In this document: positions 23,327-35,470 of the stretch, in pieces | Numbering within the stretch: the first letter of the stretch is position 1 | How the letters are laid out: each line of letters opens with the position of its first letter | Assembly: GCA_920105625.2 (NCBI GenBank) | Contig: OV050030.1 | Span: 244,063,889 to 244,127,888, forward strand | DNA from: Clusia tigrina | Taxonomy: Eukaryota; Arthropoda; Insecta; Diptera; Clusiidae | Direction: 5' to 3' | DNA length: 64,000 bases | Position numbers and translations under genes: made by a program | Notes under the pieces: model-generated | The model's input: the letters and a program-made list of their open reading frames with translations, nothing else | Told to the model about the DNA's origin: nothing | The model's database searches: none

Positions 23327-23710
23327 TGAGCGATAGCTTAAATTGACAAGAGGCTCGAGTACTTTATTGTTACAAAATTTCAAGGTTTTATGACGCTCCA
23401 GTAAAAAGTTACAAGCATTTGTATGTTGCAAACTTTGATAGGTGTAGGACGTACCGTATAGAAATTAGGGCCATTTGAAGTTTTATTAGTGTTTGATTTG
23501 GTCTTCAGGGGTAGCATAGCTTTGAGCGATAGCTTAAATTGACAAGAGGCTCGAGTACTTTATTGTTACAAAATTTCAAGGTTTTATGACGCTCCAGTAA
23601 AAAGTTACAAGCATTTGTATGTTGCAAACTTTGATAGATGTAGGACGTACCGTATAGAAGTTAGGGCCATTTAAAGTTTTATCAGTGTTTGATTTGGGAC
23701 TCAAGGGTAG

Positions 23711-24483
23711 CATAGCTTTGAGCGATAGATTAAATTGAAAAGAGGCTCGAGTACTTTATTGTTACAAAATTTCAAGGTTTTATGACGCTCCAGTAAAAAG
23801 TTACAAGCATTTGTATGTTGCAAGCGTTGATAGGTGTAGGACGTACCGTATAGAAATTAGGGCCATTTGAAGTTTTATTAGTGTTTGATTTGGGACTCAA
23901 GGGTAGCATAGCTTTGAGCGATAACTTAAATTGACAAGAGGCTCGAGTACTTTATTGTTACAAAATTTCAAGGTTATATGACGCTCCAGTAAAAAGTTAC
24001 AAGCATTTGTAAGTTGCAAACTTTGATAGGTGTAGGACGTACCGTACAGAAGTTAGGGCCATTTGAAGTTTCATCAGTGTTTGATTTGGGACTCAAGGGT
24101 AGCATAGCTTTGAGCGATAGCTTAAATTGACAAGAGGCTCGAGTACTTTATTGTTACAAAATTTCAAGGTTTTATGACGCTCCAGTAAAAAGTTACAAGC
24201 ATTTGTATGTTGCAAACTTTGATAGGTGTAGGACGTACCGTAGCGCCATTTGAAGTTTTATTATGTTTGATTTGGGATTCAAGGGTAGCATAGCTTGAAG
24301 CGATAGCTTAGATTGACAAGAGGCTCGAGTACTTTATTGTTATAAAATTTCAAGGTTTTATGACGCTCCAGTAAAAAGTTACAAGCATTTGTATGTTGGA
24401 AACTTTGATAGGTGTAGGACATTCCGTATAGAAGTTAGGGCCTTTGAAGATTTATCAGTTATTGGTTTGGGACTCAAGGGTAG
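23711..24483 (+). repeat. 773-bp tandem duplication, copy 1
   Basis: Four monomers, shortened by indels including the CCGTAGCGCC 9-bp deletion and a 1-bp shortening TTATTATGTTTG. AAGTTG of the GTAAGTTGC variant is at 24011 and 24784, giving a 773-bp period. Confidence 0.85.
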
Positions 24484-25256
24484 CATAGCTTTGAGCGATA
24501 GATTAAATTGAAAAGAGGCTCGAGTACTTTATTGTTACAAAATTTCAAGGTTTTATGACGCTGCAGTAAAAAGTTACAAGCATTTGTATGTTGCAAGCGT
24601 TGATAGGTGTAGGACGTACCGTATAGAAATTAGGGCCATTTGAAGTTTTATTAGTGTTTGATTTGGGACTCAAGGGTAGCATAGCTTTGAGCGATAACTT
24701 AAATTGACAAGAGGCTCGAGTACTTTATTGTTACAAAATTTCAAGGTTATATGACGCTCCAGTAAAAAGTTACAAGCATTTGTAAGTTGCAAACTTTGAT
24801 AGGTGTAGGACGTACCGTATAGAAGTTAGGGCCATTTGAAGTTTCATCAGTGTTTGATTTGGGACTCAAGGGTAGCATAGCTTTGAGCGATAGCTTAAAT
24901 TGACAAGAGGCTCGAGTACTTTATTGTTACAAAATTTCAAGGTTTTATGACGCTCCAGTAAAAAGTTACAAGCATTTGTATGTTGCAAACTTTGATAGGT
25001 GTAGGACGTACCGTAGCGCCATTTGAAGTTTTATTATGTTTGATTTGGGATTCAAGGGTAGCATAGCTTGAAGCGATAGCTTAGATTGACAAGAGGCTCG
25101 AGTACTTTATTGTTATAAAATTTCAAGGTTTTATGACGCTCCAGTAAAAAGTTACAAGCATTTGTATGTTGGAAACTTTGATAGGTGTAGGACATTCCGT
25201 ATAGAAGTTAGGGCCTTTGAAGATTTATCAGTTATTGGTTTGGGACTCAAGGGTAG
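24484..25256 (+). repeat. 773-bp tandem duplication, copy 2
   Basis: Nearly identical to 23711-24483. Differences seen are GCTGCAG for GCTCCAG near 24562 and GTATAGAAG for GTACAGAAG near 24819. Confidence 0.85.
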
Positions 25257-27208
25257 CATAGCTTTGAGCGATAGCTTAAATTGACTAGAGGCTCGAGTAC
25301 TTTATTGTTACAAAATTTCAAGGTTTTATGACGCTGCAGTAAAAAGTTACAAGCATTTGTATGTTGGAAACTTTGATAGGTGTATGACATACCGTATAGA
25401 AGTTAGGGCAATTTGAAGATTTATCAGTTATTGATTTGGGACTCAAGGGTAGCATAGCTTTGAGCGATAGCTTAAATTGACTAGAGGCTCGAGTACTTTA
25501 TTGTTACAAAATTTCAAGGTTTTATGACGCTGCAGTAAAAAGTTACAAGCATTTGTATGTTGCAAACTTTGATAGGTGTAGGACGTACCGTTAGGGCAAT
25601 TTGAAGTTTTATCAGTGTTTGATTTGGGACTCAAGGGTAACATAGCTTTGAGCGATAGCGTAAATTGACAAGAGGCTCCAGTACTTTACTGTTACAAAAT
25701 TTCAAGGTTTTATGACGCTCCAGTAAAAAGTTACAAGCATTTGTATGTTGCAAACTTTGATAGGTATTGGACGTACCGTATGTAAGTTAGGGCCATTCGC
25801 AGTTTTATCCGTGTTTGAGTTGGCACTCAAGGGTAGCATAGCTTTGGCGCGATAACTTAAATTGACAAGAGGCTCGAGTACTTTATTGTTACAAAATTTC
25901 AAGGTTTTATGACGCTGCAGTAAAAAGTTACAAGCATTTGTATGTTGCAAACTTTGATAGGTGTAGGACGTACCGTTAGGGCAATTTGAAGTTTTATCAG
26001 TGTTTGATTTGGGACTCAAGGGTAACATAGCTTTGAGCGATAGCGTAAATTGACAAGAGGCTCCAATACTTTACTGTTACAAAATTTCAAGGTTTTATGA
26101 CGCTCCAGTAAAAAGTTACAAGCATTTGTATGTTGCAAACTTTGATAGGTGTTGGACGTACCGTATATAAGTTAGGGCCATTCGCAGTTTTATCCGTGTT
26201 TGAGTTGGCACTCAAGGGTAGCATAGCTTTGGCGCGATACCTTAAATTGACAAGAGTCTCGAGTACTTTATTGATACAAAATTTCAAGGTTTTATGATGC
26301 TCCAGTAAAAAGTTACAAGCATTTGTATGTTGCAAACTTTGATAGGTGTAGGACGTACCGTATAGAAGTTAGGGCCATTTGAAGTTTTATCAGTGTTTGA
26401 TTTGGGACTCAAGGGTATCATAGCTTTGAGCGATAGCTTAAATTGACAAGAGGCTCGAGTACTTTATTATTACAAAATTTCAATGTTTTATAACGCTCCA
26501 GTAAAAAGTTACAAGCATTTATATGTTGCAAACTTTGATAGGTGTAGGACGTACCGTATAGAAGTTAGGGCCATTTGAAGTTTTATCAGTGTTTGATTTT
26601 GGACTCAAGGGTAGCATAGCTTTGAGCGATAGCTTCAATTGAGAAGAGGCTCGAGTACTTTATTGTTACAAAATTTCAAGGTTTTATGACGCACCAGAAA
26701 AAGTTACAAGCATTTGTATGTTGCAAACTTTGATAGGTGTAGGACGTACCGTATAGAAGTTAGGGCCATTTGAAGTTCTATCAGTATTTGATTTGGGACT
26801 CAAGGGTAGCATAGCTTTCAGCGATAGCTTAAATTGACAAGAGGGTCGAGTACTTTATTGTTACAAAATTTCAAGTTTTTATGACACTCCAGTAAAAAGT
26901 TATAGCATTTGTATGTTGCAAACTTTGATAGATGTAGGACGTAACGTATAGACGTTAGGGCCAATTGAAGCTTTATCAGTGTTTGATTTGGGACTCAAAG
27001 GTAGCATAGCTTTGAGCGATAGCTTAAATTGACAAGAGGCTCGAGTACTTTATTGTTACAAAATTTCAAGGTTTTATGACGCTCCAGTAAAAAGTTACAA
27101 GCATTTGTATGTTGCAAACTTTGATAGGTATAGGATGCACCGTATAGAAGTTAGGGCCATTTGAAGTTTTATCAGAGTTTGATTTGAGATTCAAGGGTAG
27201 CATAGCTT

Positions 27209-27263
27209 TGAGCGATAGATTAAATTCACAAGAGGCTCGAGCCCCCCTAGGGTAGCATAGCTT
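27209..27263 (+). repeat. 55-bp truncated monomer with CCCCCC junction (5 of 5)
   Basis: CCCCCC at 27242-27247. Unlike the other four, it is followed immediately by another truncated unit, which suggests that the monomers between the C6 and TTCTC units of the HOR were deleted here. Confidence 0.92.
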
Positions 27264-27317
27264 TGAGCGATAGATTAAATTGACAGGAGGCTCGAGTTCT
27301 CAAGGGTAGCATAGCTT
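27264..27317 (+). repeat. 54-bp truncated monomer, TTCTC junction
   Basis: GACAGGAGG body with CTCGAGTTCTCAAGGG junction, directly abutting the C6 unit. This is the only place in the window where two 54-55 bp units are adjacent. Confidence 0.92.
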
Positions 27318-28688
27318 TGAGCGATATCTTAAATTGACAAGAGGCTCGAGTACTTTATTGATAACAAATTTCAAGGTTTTATGATGCTCCAGTAAAAAGT
27401 TACAAGCATTTGTATGTTGCAAACTTTGATAGGTGTAGGACGTACCGTATAGAAGTTAGGGCCATTTGAAGTTTTATCAGTGTTTGATTTGGGACTCAAG
27501 GGTAGTATAGCTTTGAGCGATAACTTAAATTGACAAGAGGCTCGAGTACTTTATTGTTACCAAATTTCAAGGTTTTATAACGCTCCAGTAAAAAGTTACA
27601 AGCATTTGTATGTTTCAAACTTTCATAGTTGTAGGACGTACCGTATAGAAGTTAGGGCCATTCGAAGTTTTATCAGTGTTTGATTTGGGACTCAAGGGTA
27701 ACATAGCTTTGAGCGATAGCTTAAATTGACAAGAGGCGCGAGTACTTTATTATTACAAAATTTCAAGGTTTTATAACGCTCCAGTAAAAAGTTACAAGCA
27801 TTTGTATGTTGCAAACTTTGATAGGTGTAGGACGTACTGTACAGAAGTTAGGGCCATTTGAAGTTTTATCAGTGTTTGATTTGGGACTCAAGGGTAGCAT
27901 AGCTTTGAGCGATAGCTTCAATTGACAAGAGGCTCGAGTACTTTATTGTTACAAAATTTCAAGATTTTATGACGCTCCGGAAAAAGTTACAAGCATTTAT
28001 ATGTTGCAAACTTTGATAGGTGTAGGACGTACCGTATAGAAGTTAGGGCTATTTGAAGTTCTATCAGTGTTTGATTTGGGACTCAAGGGTAGCATAGCTT
28101 TGAGCGATAGCTTAAATTGACAAGAGGCTCGAGTACTTCATTGTTACAAAATTTCAAGGTTTTATGACGCTCCAGTAAAAAGTTACAAGCATTTGTATGT
28201 TGCAAACTTTGATAGGTGTAGGACGTACCGTATAGAATTTAGGGCCATTTGAAGTTTTATCAGTGTTTGATTTGGGACTCAAAGGTAGCATAGCTTTGAG
28301 CGATAGCCTAAATTGACAAGAGGCTCGAGTTCTTTATTGTTACAAAATTTCAAGGTTTTATGACGCTCCAGTAAAAAGTTACAAGCATTTGTATGTTGCA
28401 AACTTTGAGAGGTGTAGGACGTACTGTATAGAAGTTAGGGCCATTTGAAGTTTTATCAGTGTTTAATTCGGGACTCAAGGGTAGCATAGCTTTGAGCGAT
28501 AATGTAAATTGACCAGAGGCTCGAGTACTTTATTGTTATAAGATTTCAAGGTTTTATGACGCTCCAGTAAAAAGTTACAAGCATTTGTATGTTGCAAACT
28601 TTGGTAGGTGTAGGAGGTACCGTACAGAAGTTAGGGCCATTTGAAGTTTTATCAGTGTTTGATTTGGGACTCAAGGGTAGTATAGCTT

Positions 28689-28742
28689 TGAGCGATAGAT
28701 TAAATTGACAAGAGGCTCGAGTACTCAAGGGTAGCATAGCTT
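28689..28742 (+). repeat. 54-bp truncated monomer
   Basis: CTCGAGTACTCAAGGG junction, following a GGTAGTATAGC monomer end. The next monomer starts TGAGCGGTAG. Confidence 0.88.
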
Positions 28743-30112
28743 TGAGCGGTAGCTTAAATTGACAAGAGGCTCGAGTACTTTATTGTTACAAAATTTCAAG
28801 GTTTTATGACGCTCCAGTAAAAAGTTACAAGCATTTGTATGTTGCAAACTTTGATAGGTGTAGGACGTACCGTATAGAAGTTAGGGCCATTTGAAGTTTT
28901 ATCAGTGTTTGACTTGGGACTCAAGGGTAGCGTAGCTTTGAGCGATAGCTTAAATTGCCAAGAGGCTCGAGTACTTTATTGTTACAAAATTTCAAGGTTT
29001 TATGACGCTCCAGTAAAAAGTTACAAGCATTTCTATGTTGCAAACTTTGATAGGTGTAGGACGTACCGTATAGAAGTTAGGGCCATTTGAAGTTTTATCA
29101 GTGTTTGATTTGGGACTCAAGGGTAGCTTAGCTTTGAGCGATGGCTTAAATTGACAAGAGGCTCGAGTACTTTATTGTTACAAAATTTCAAGGTTTTATG
29201 ACGCTCCAGTAAAAAGTTACAAGCATTTGTATGTTGCAAACTTTGATAGGTATAGGCTGCACCGCAAAGAAGTTAGGGAGATTTGAAGTTTTATCAGTGT
29301 TTGATTTGAGACTCAAGGGTAGCATAGCTTTGAGCGATAGATTAAATTGACAAGAGGCTCGAGTACTTTATTGTTACCAAATTTCAAGGTTTTATAACGC
29401 TCCAGTAAAAAGTTACAAGCATTTCTATGTTGCAAACTTTGATAGGTGTAGGACGTACCGTACAGAAGTTAGGGCCATTTGAAGTTTTATCAGTGTTTGA
29501 TTTGGGAGTCAAGGGTAGTATAGCTTTGAGCGATAACTTAAATTGACAAGAGGCTCGAGTACTTTATTGTTACCAAATTTCAAGGTTTTATAACGCTCCA
29601 GTAAAAATTTACAAGCATTTGTATGTTGCAAACTTTGATAGGTGTAGGACGTACCGTATAGAAGTTAGGGCCATTTGAAGTTTTATCAGTGTTTGATTTG
29701 GGACTCAAGGGTAGCATAGCTTTGAGCGATAGCTTCAATTGACAAGAGGCTCGAGTACTTTATTGTTACAAAATTTCAAGGTTTTATGACGCTCCGGAAA
29801 AAGTTACAAGCATTTGTATGTTGCAAACTTTGATAGGTGTAGCACGTACCGTATAGTAGTTAGGGCCATTTGAAGTTCTATCAGTGGTTGATTTGGGACT
29901 CAAGGGTAGCATAGCTTTGAGCGATAGCTTAAATTGACAAGAGGCTCGAGTACTTTATTGCTACAAAATTTCAAGGTTTTATGACGCTCCAGTAAAAAGT
30001 TACAAGCATTTGTATGTTGCAAACTTTGAGAGGTGTAGGACGTACTGTATAGAAGTTAGGGCCATTTGAAGTTTTACAGTGTTTGATTTGAGATTCAAGG
30101 GTAGCATAGCTT

Positions 30113-30166
30113 GGAGCGATAGATTAAATTCACAAGAGGCTCGAGCACTCAAGGGTAGCATAGCTT
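30113..30166 (+). repeat. 54-bp truncated monomer
   Basis: CGAGCACTCAAGG junction with TTCACAAG body. It begins GGAGCGATAG instead of TGAGCGATAG. This is the last TTCACAAG-type unit on the right. Confidence 0.88.
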
Positions 30167-30754
30167 TGAGCGATAGCTTAAATTGACAAGCGGCTCGAGT
30201 ACTTTATTGTTACAAAATTTCAAGGTTCTATGACGCTCCAGTAAAAAGTTACAAGCATTTGTATGTTGCAAACTTTGATAGGTGTAGGCCGTACCGTAGA
30301 GAAGTTAGGGCCATTTTAAGTTTTATCAGTGTTTGATTTGGGACTCAAGGGTAGCATAGCTTTTAGCGTTGGCTGAAATTGACAAGAGGCTCGAGTACTT
30401 TATTGTTACAAAATTTCGAGGTTTTATGACGCTCCAGTAAAAAGTTAGAAGCATTTGTATGTTGAAAACTTTGATAGGTGTAGGTCGTACCGTATAGAAG
30501 TTAGGGCCATTTGAAGTTTTATCAGTGTTTGATTTGGGACTCAAGGGTAGCATAGCTTTGAGCGTTAGCTTAAATTGACATGAGGCTCGAGTACTTTATT
30601 GTTACAAAATTTCAAGGTTTTATGACGCTCCAGTAAAAAATTACAAGCATTTGTATGTTGCAAACTTTGATAGGTATAGGATGCACCGTATAGAAGTTAG
30701 GGCCATTTGAAGTTTTATCAGTGTCTGATTGGAGCCTCAAGGGTAGCATAGCTT

Positions 30755-30808
30755 TGAGCGATAGATTAAATTGACAAGAGGCTTGAGCAATCAAGGGTAG
30801 CATAGCTT
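30755..30808 (+). repeat. 54-bp truncated monomer, CAATC junction
   Basis: Junction GCTTGAGCAATCAAGGG. The XhoI site is lost by a C-to-T change at its CpG, and ACT reads AAT. It follows a monomer with GTGTCTGATTGGAGCCTC. Confidence 0.88.
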
Positions 30809-31004
30809 TCAGCGATAGCTTAAATTGACAAGAGGCTCGAGTACTTTATTGTTACAAAATTTCAAGGTTTTATGACGCTCCTGTAAAAAGTTACAAGCAT
30901 TTGTATGTTGCAAACTTTGATAGGTGTAGGACGTACCGTATAGAAATTAGGGCCATTTGAAGTTTTATTAGTGTTTGATTTGGGACTCAAGGGTAGCATA
31001 GCTT

Positions 31005-31396
31005 TGAGCGATAACTTAAATGGACAAGAGGCTCGAGTACTTTATTGTTACAAAATTTCAAGGTTTTATGACGCTCCAGTTAAAAGTTACTAGCATTTGT
31101 ATGTTGCAAACTTTGATAGGTGTAGGAGGTACCGTATAGAAGTTAGGGCCATTTGAAGTTTTATCAGTGTTTGATTTGCGACTCAAGGGTAGCGTAGCTT
31201 TGAGCGATAGCTTAAATTGACAAGAGGCTCGAGTACTTTAATGTTACAAAATTTCAAGGTTTTATGACACTCCAGTAAAAAGATACAAGCATTTGTATGT
31301 TGCAAACTTTGATGGGTGTAGGACGCACCGTATAGAAGTTAGGGCCATTTCAAGTTTTATCAGTGTTTGATTTGGGACTCAAGGGTAGCATAGCTT
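31005..31396 (+). repeat. 392-bp dimer tandem duplication, copy 1
   Basis: Two monomers (ATGGACAAG, GTTAAAAGTTACTAGC, GGAGGTACC, then TTAATGTTAC, GACACTCC, GGACGCACC) are repeated immediately to the right. TAAAAGTTACTAGC occurs at 31081 and 31473. Confidence 0.88.
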
Positions 31397-31788
31397 TGAG
31401 CGATAACTTAAATGGACAAGAGGCTCGAGTACTTTATTGTTACAAAATTTCAAGGTTTTATGACGCTCCAGTTAAAAGTTACTAGCATTTGTATGTTGCA
31501 AACTTTGATAGGTGTAGGAGGTACCGTATAGAAGTTAGGGCCATTTGAAGTTTTATCAGTGTTTGATTTGCGACTCAAGGGTAGCGTAGCTTTGAGCGAT
31601 AGCTTAAATTGACAAGAGGCTCGAGTACTTTAATGTTACAAAATTTCAAGGTTTTATGACACTCCAGTAAAAAGATACAAGCATTTGTATGTTGCAAACT
31701 TTTATGGGTGTAGGACGCACCGTATAGAAGTTAGGGCCATTTGAAGTTTTATCAGTGTTTGATTTGGGACTCAAGGGTAGCATAGCTT
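31397..31788 (+). repeat. 392-bp dimer tandem duplication, copy 2
   Basis: Near-identical to 31005-31396. Visible differences are CTTTTATGGG for CTTTGATGGG and CATTTGAAG for CATTTCAAG. Confidence 0.88.
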
Positions 31789-32864
31789 TGAGCGATAACT
31801 TAAATTGACAAGAGGCTCGAGTACTTTATTGTTAAAAATTTCAAGGTTTTATGACGCTCCAGTAAAATGTTACAAGCATTTGTATGTTGCAAACTTTGAT
31901 AGGTGTAGGACGTACCGTCTAGAATTTAGGGCCATTTGAAGTTTTATCCGTGTTTGATTTGGGACTCAAGGGTAGAATAGCTTTGAGCGATAGCTTAAAT
32001 TGACAAGAGGCTCGAGTACTTTATTGTTACAACATTTCAAGGTTTTATGACGCTCCAGTAAAAAGTTACAAGCATTTGTAAGTTGCAAACTTTGATAGGT
32101 GTAGGACGTACCGTATAGAAGTTAGGGCCATTTGAAGTTTTATCAGTGTTTGATTTGGGACTCAAGGGAAGCGTAGCTTTGAGCGATAGCTTAAATTGAC
32201 AAGAGGCTCGAGTACTTTAATGTTACAAAATTTCAAGGTTTTATGAAGCTCCAGTAAAAAGTTACAAGCATTTGTATGTTGCAAACTTTGATAGGTATAG
32301 GACGTACCGTATAGAAGTTAGGGCCATTTCAAGTTTTATCAGTGTTTGATTTGGGACTCAAGGGTAGCATAGCTTTGAGCGATAGCTTAAATTGACAAGA
32401 GGCTCGAGTACTTTATTGATTAAAAATTTCAAGGTTCTATGACACTCCAGTAAAAAGATACAAGCATTTGTATGTTGCAAACTTTGATAGGTGTAGGACG
32501 CACCGTATAGAAGTTAGGGCCATTTGAAGTTTTATCAGTGTTTGATTTGGGACTCAAGGGTAGCATAGCTTTGAGCGATAACTTAAATTGACAAGAGGCT
32601 CGAGTACTTTATTGTTAAAAATTTCAAGGTTTTATGACGCTCCAGTAAAATGTTAGAAGCATTTGTATGTTGCAAACTTTGATAGGTGTAGGACGTACCG
32701 TATAGAAGTTAGGGCCATTTGAAGTTTTATCAGTGTTTGATTTGGGACTCAAGGGTATCATAGCTTTGAGCGATAGCTTAAATTGACAAGAGGCTCGAGT
32801 ACTTTATTGTTACAAAATTTCGAGGTTTTATGACGCTCCAGTAAAAAGTTACAAGCATTTGTAT

Positions 32865-33897
32865 GTTGAAAACGTTGATAGGTGTAGGTCGTACCGTATA
32901 GAAGTTAGAGCCATTTGAAGTTTTATCAGTGTTTGATTTGGGACTCAAGGGCAGCATAGCTTTGAGCGTTGGCTTAAATTGAGAAGAGGCTCGAGTACTT
33001 TATTGTTACAAAATTTCGAGGTTTTATGACGCTCCAGTAAAAAGTTACATGCATTTGTATGTTGCAAACTTTGATAGGTATAGGATGCACCGTATATAAG
33101 TTAGGGCCATTTGAAGTTTTATCAGTGTTTGATTTGAGACTCAAGAGTAGCATAGCTTTGAGCGATAGATTAAATTGACAAGAGGCTCGAGCACTCAAGG
33201 GTAGCAAAGCTTTGAGCGATAGCTTAAATTGACAAGAGGCTCGAGTACTTTATTGTTACAAAATTTCAAGGTTTTATGACGCTCCTGTAAAAAGTTACAA
33301 GCATTTGTATGTTGCAAACTTTGATAGGTGTAGGACGTACCGTATAGAAATTAGGGCCATTTGAAGTTTTATTAGTGGTTGATTTGGGACTCAAGGGTAG
33401 CATAGCGTTGAGCGTAACTTAAATGGACAAGAGGCTCGAGTACTTTATTGTTACAAAATTTCAAGGTTTTATGACGCTCCAGTAAAACGTTACTAGCATT
33501 TGTATGTTGCAAACTTTGATAGGTGTAGGAGGTACCGTATAGAAGTTAGGGCCATTTGAAGTTTTATCAGTGTTTGATTTGCGACTCAAGGGTAGCGTAG
33601 CTTTGAGCGATAGCTTAAATTGACAAGAGGCTCGAGTACTTTATTGTTACAAAATTTCAAGGTTTTATGAAGCTCCAGTAAAAAGTTACAAGCATTTGTA
33701 TGTTGCAAACTTTGATAGGTATAGGACGTACCGTATAGAAGTCAGGGACATTTCAAGTTTTATCAGTGTTTGATTTGGGACTCAAGGGTAGCATAGCTTT
33801 GAGCGATAGCTTAAATTGACAAGAGGCTCGAGTACTTTATTGTTTCCAAATTTCAAGGTTGTATGACACTCCACTAAAAAGTTACAAGCATTTGTAT
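32865..33897 (+). repeat. 1033-bp HOR tandem duplication, copy 1
   Basis: The period is five full monomers plus one 54-bp unit, minus one base. It starts at GTTGAAAACGTTG (32865, again at 33898). It includes the GGGCAGCATAGC variant, the 54-bp unit at 33159, GCTCCTG, the one-base-deleted GAGCGTAAC, GTTACTAGC and GAAGCTCC monomers. Confidence 0.88.
33159..33212 (+). repeat. 54-bp truncated monomer
   Basis: CGAGCACTCAAGGG junction followed by GTAGCAAAGCTTTGAG. The ATAGC-to-AAAGC change at the end creates a HindIII site. It is the first of the AAAGC type, which dominates from here to 64 kb. Confidence 0.9.
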
Positions 33898-34773
33898 GTT
33901 GAAAACGTTGATAGGTGTAGGTCGTACCGTATAGAAGTTAGAGCCATTTGAAGTTTTATCAGTGTTTGATTTGGGACTCAAGGGCAGCATAGCTTTGAGC
34001 GTTGGCTTAAATTGAGAAGAGGCTCGAGTACTTTATTGTTACAAAATTTCGAGGTTTTATGACGCTCCAGTAAAAAGTTACATGCATTTGTATGTTGCAA
34101 ACTTTGATAGGTATAGGATGCACCGTATATAAGTTAGGGCCATTTGAAGTTTTATCAGTGTTTGATTTGAGACTCAAGAGTAGCATAGCTTTGAGCGATA
34201 GATTAAATTGACAAGAGGCTCGAGCACTCAAGGGTAGCAAAGCTTTGAGCGATAGCTTAAATTGACAAGAGGCTCGAGTACTTTATTGTTACAAAATTTC
34301 AAGGTTTTATGACGCTCCTGTAAAAAGTTACAAGCATTTGTATGTTGCAAACTTTGATAGGTGTAGGACGTACCGTATAGAAATTAGGGCCATTTGAAGT
34401 TTTATTAGTGGTTGATTTGGGACTCAAGGGTAGCATAGCGTTGAGCGTAACTTAAATGGACAAGAGGCTCGAGTACTTTATTGTTACAAAATTTCAAGGT
34501 TTTATGACGCTCCAGTAAAACGTTACTAGCATTTGTATGTTGCAAACTTTGATAGGTGTAGGAGGTACCGTATAGAAGTTAGGGCCATTTGAAGTTTTAT
34601 CAGTGTTTGATTTGCGACTCAAGGGTAGCGTAGCTTTGAGCGATAGCTTAAATTGACAAGAGGCTCGAGTACTTTATTGTTACAAAATTTCAAGGTTTTA
34701 TGAAGCTCCAGTAAAAAGTTACAAGCATTTGTATGTTGCAAACTTTGATAGGTATAGGACGTACCGTATAGAA
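33898..34773 (+). repeat. 1033-bp HOR tandem duplication, copy 2 (partial)
   Basis: Matches 32865-33740 essentially base for base, including GGGCAGCATAGC and the 54-bp unit. It diverges where copy 1 has GTCAGGGACATTTC and this copy has AATTAGGGCCATTTG. Confidence 0.88.
34192..34245 (+). repeat. 54-bp truncated monomer
   Basis: Copy of 33159 at the 1033-bp period, with the same HindIII-creating AAAGC end. Confidence 0.9.
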
Positions 34774-35385
34774 ATTAGGGCCATTTGAAGTTTTATTAGT
34801 GTTTGATTTGGGACTCAAGGGTACCATAGCTTTGAGCGATAACTTAAATGGACAAGAGGTCGAGTACTTTATTGTTACAAAATTTCAAGGTTTTATGACG
34901 CTCCAGTAAAAAGTTACTAGCATTTGTATGTTGCAAACTTTGATAGGTGTAGGAGGTACCGTATAGAAGTTAGGGCCATTTGAAGTTTTATCAGTGTTTG
35001 ATTTGCGACTCAAGGGTAGCGTAGCTTTGAACGATATCTTAAATTGACAAGAGGCTCGAGTACTTTATTGTTACAAAATTTCAAGGTTTTATGACGCTCC
35101 AGTCAAAAGTTACAAGCATTTGTATGTTCTAAACTTTGATAGGTGTAGGACGTACCGTATAGAAGTTAGGCCCATTTGAAGTTTTATCAGTGTTTGATTT
35201 GGGACTCAAGGGTAGCATAGCTTTGAGCGTTGGCTTAAATTGACAAGAGGCTCGAGTACTTTGTTACAAAATTTCCAGGTTTTATGACGCTCCAGTAAAA
35301 AGTTACAAGCATTTGTATGTTGCAAACTTTGATAGGTATAGGATGCACCGTATAGAAGTTAGGGCCATTTGAAGTTTTATCAGTG
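34771..35385 (+). repeat. Segmental duplication, offset 3184, copy 1
   Basis: Ordered markers GGTACCATAGC (GTACCA at 34821), GACAAGAGGTCGAG, GATATCTT, CCAGTCAAAAG and a short GTACTTTGTTAC (3-4 bp lost) recur 3184 bp downstream. Confidence 0.82.
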
Positions 35386-35416
35386 TCTGATTGGAGCCTC
35401 AAGGGTAGCATAGCTT

Positions 35417-35470
35417 TGAGCGATATATTAAATTGACAAGAGGCTTGAGCACTCAAGGGTAGCATAGCTT
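35417..35470 (+). repeat. 54-bp truncated monomer
   Basis: Junction GCTTGAGCACTCAAGGG (XhoI CpG lost). The body reads GATATATTAAATTGAC. It follows a GTGTCTGATTGGAGCCTC monomer, as at 30755. Confidence 0.88.

Larger units (their letters stand above)
23523..26977 (+). repeat. Large segmental duplication, copy 2
   Basis: Counterpart of 14813-17690. It contains an internal 773-bp tandem duplication that copy 1 lacks and only one of the TTATTATTAC monomers. A few substitutions separate the copies, for example GTATGTAAG at about 25779 and GTATAGACG at about 26947. The right end is approximate. Confidence 0.82.
7055..27317 (+). repeat. Domain 2: mixed full-length and truncated monomers
   Basis: From 7055 the 196-bp monomers are interspersed with 54-55 bp truncated units (listed individually). 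Shared variants of this domain are GCTGCAG in place of GCTCCAG; an 8-bp deletion giving ACCGTTAGGGCAA; a 9-bp deletion giving ACCGTAGCGCC; TTTGGCGCGATAAC; GGATGCACC; GGCTCCAGTACTTTACTG; and a 7-bp deletion giving AACATAGCGATAGCG (near 14360, 18795 and 22235). Blocks of several monomers recur in different orders, indicating overlapping duplications rather than one regular HOR. No gene is visible. Confidence 0.88.
27318..30808 (+). repeat. Domain 3: heterogeneous transition zone
   Basis: Mostly full-length monomers with no long duplication obvious to me. Local variants are TTATAACGCTCC with GTTACCAAATTTC (27557, 29374 and 29570, the last two 196 bp apart), GCTCCGGAAAAAG (about 27978 and 29797), GCTTCAATTGAC and GAGAGGTG. 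It separates the GCTGCAG/C6 set on the left from the GCTCCTG/ATGGACAAG set on the right. No gene is seen. Confidence 0.75.

Noticed and set aside
17726..27263. CCCCCC runs as G-quadruplex or sequencing artefact
   Set aside because: A single six-base run cannot form a quadruplex, and recurrence in five separate units with matching flanks makes random sequencing error unlikely. Kept as a junction scar instead.
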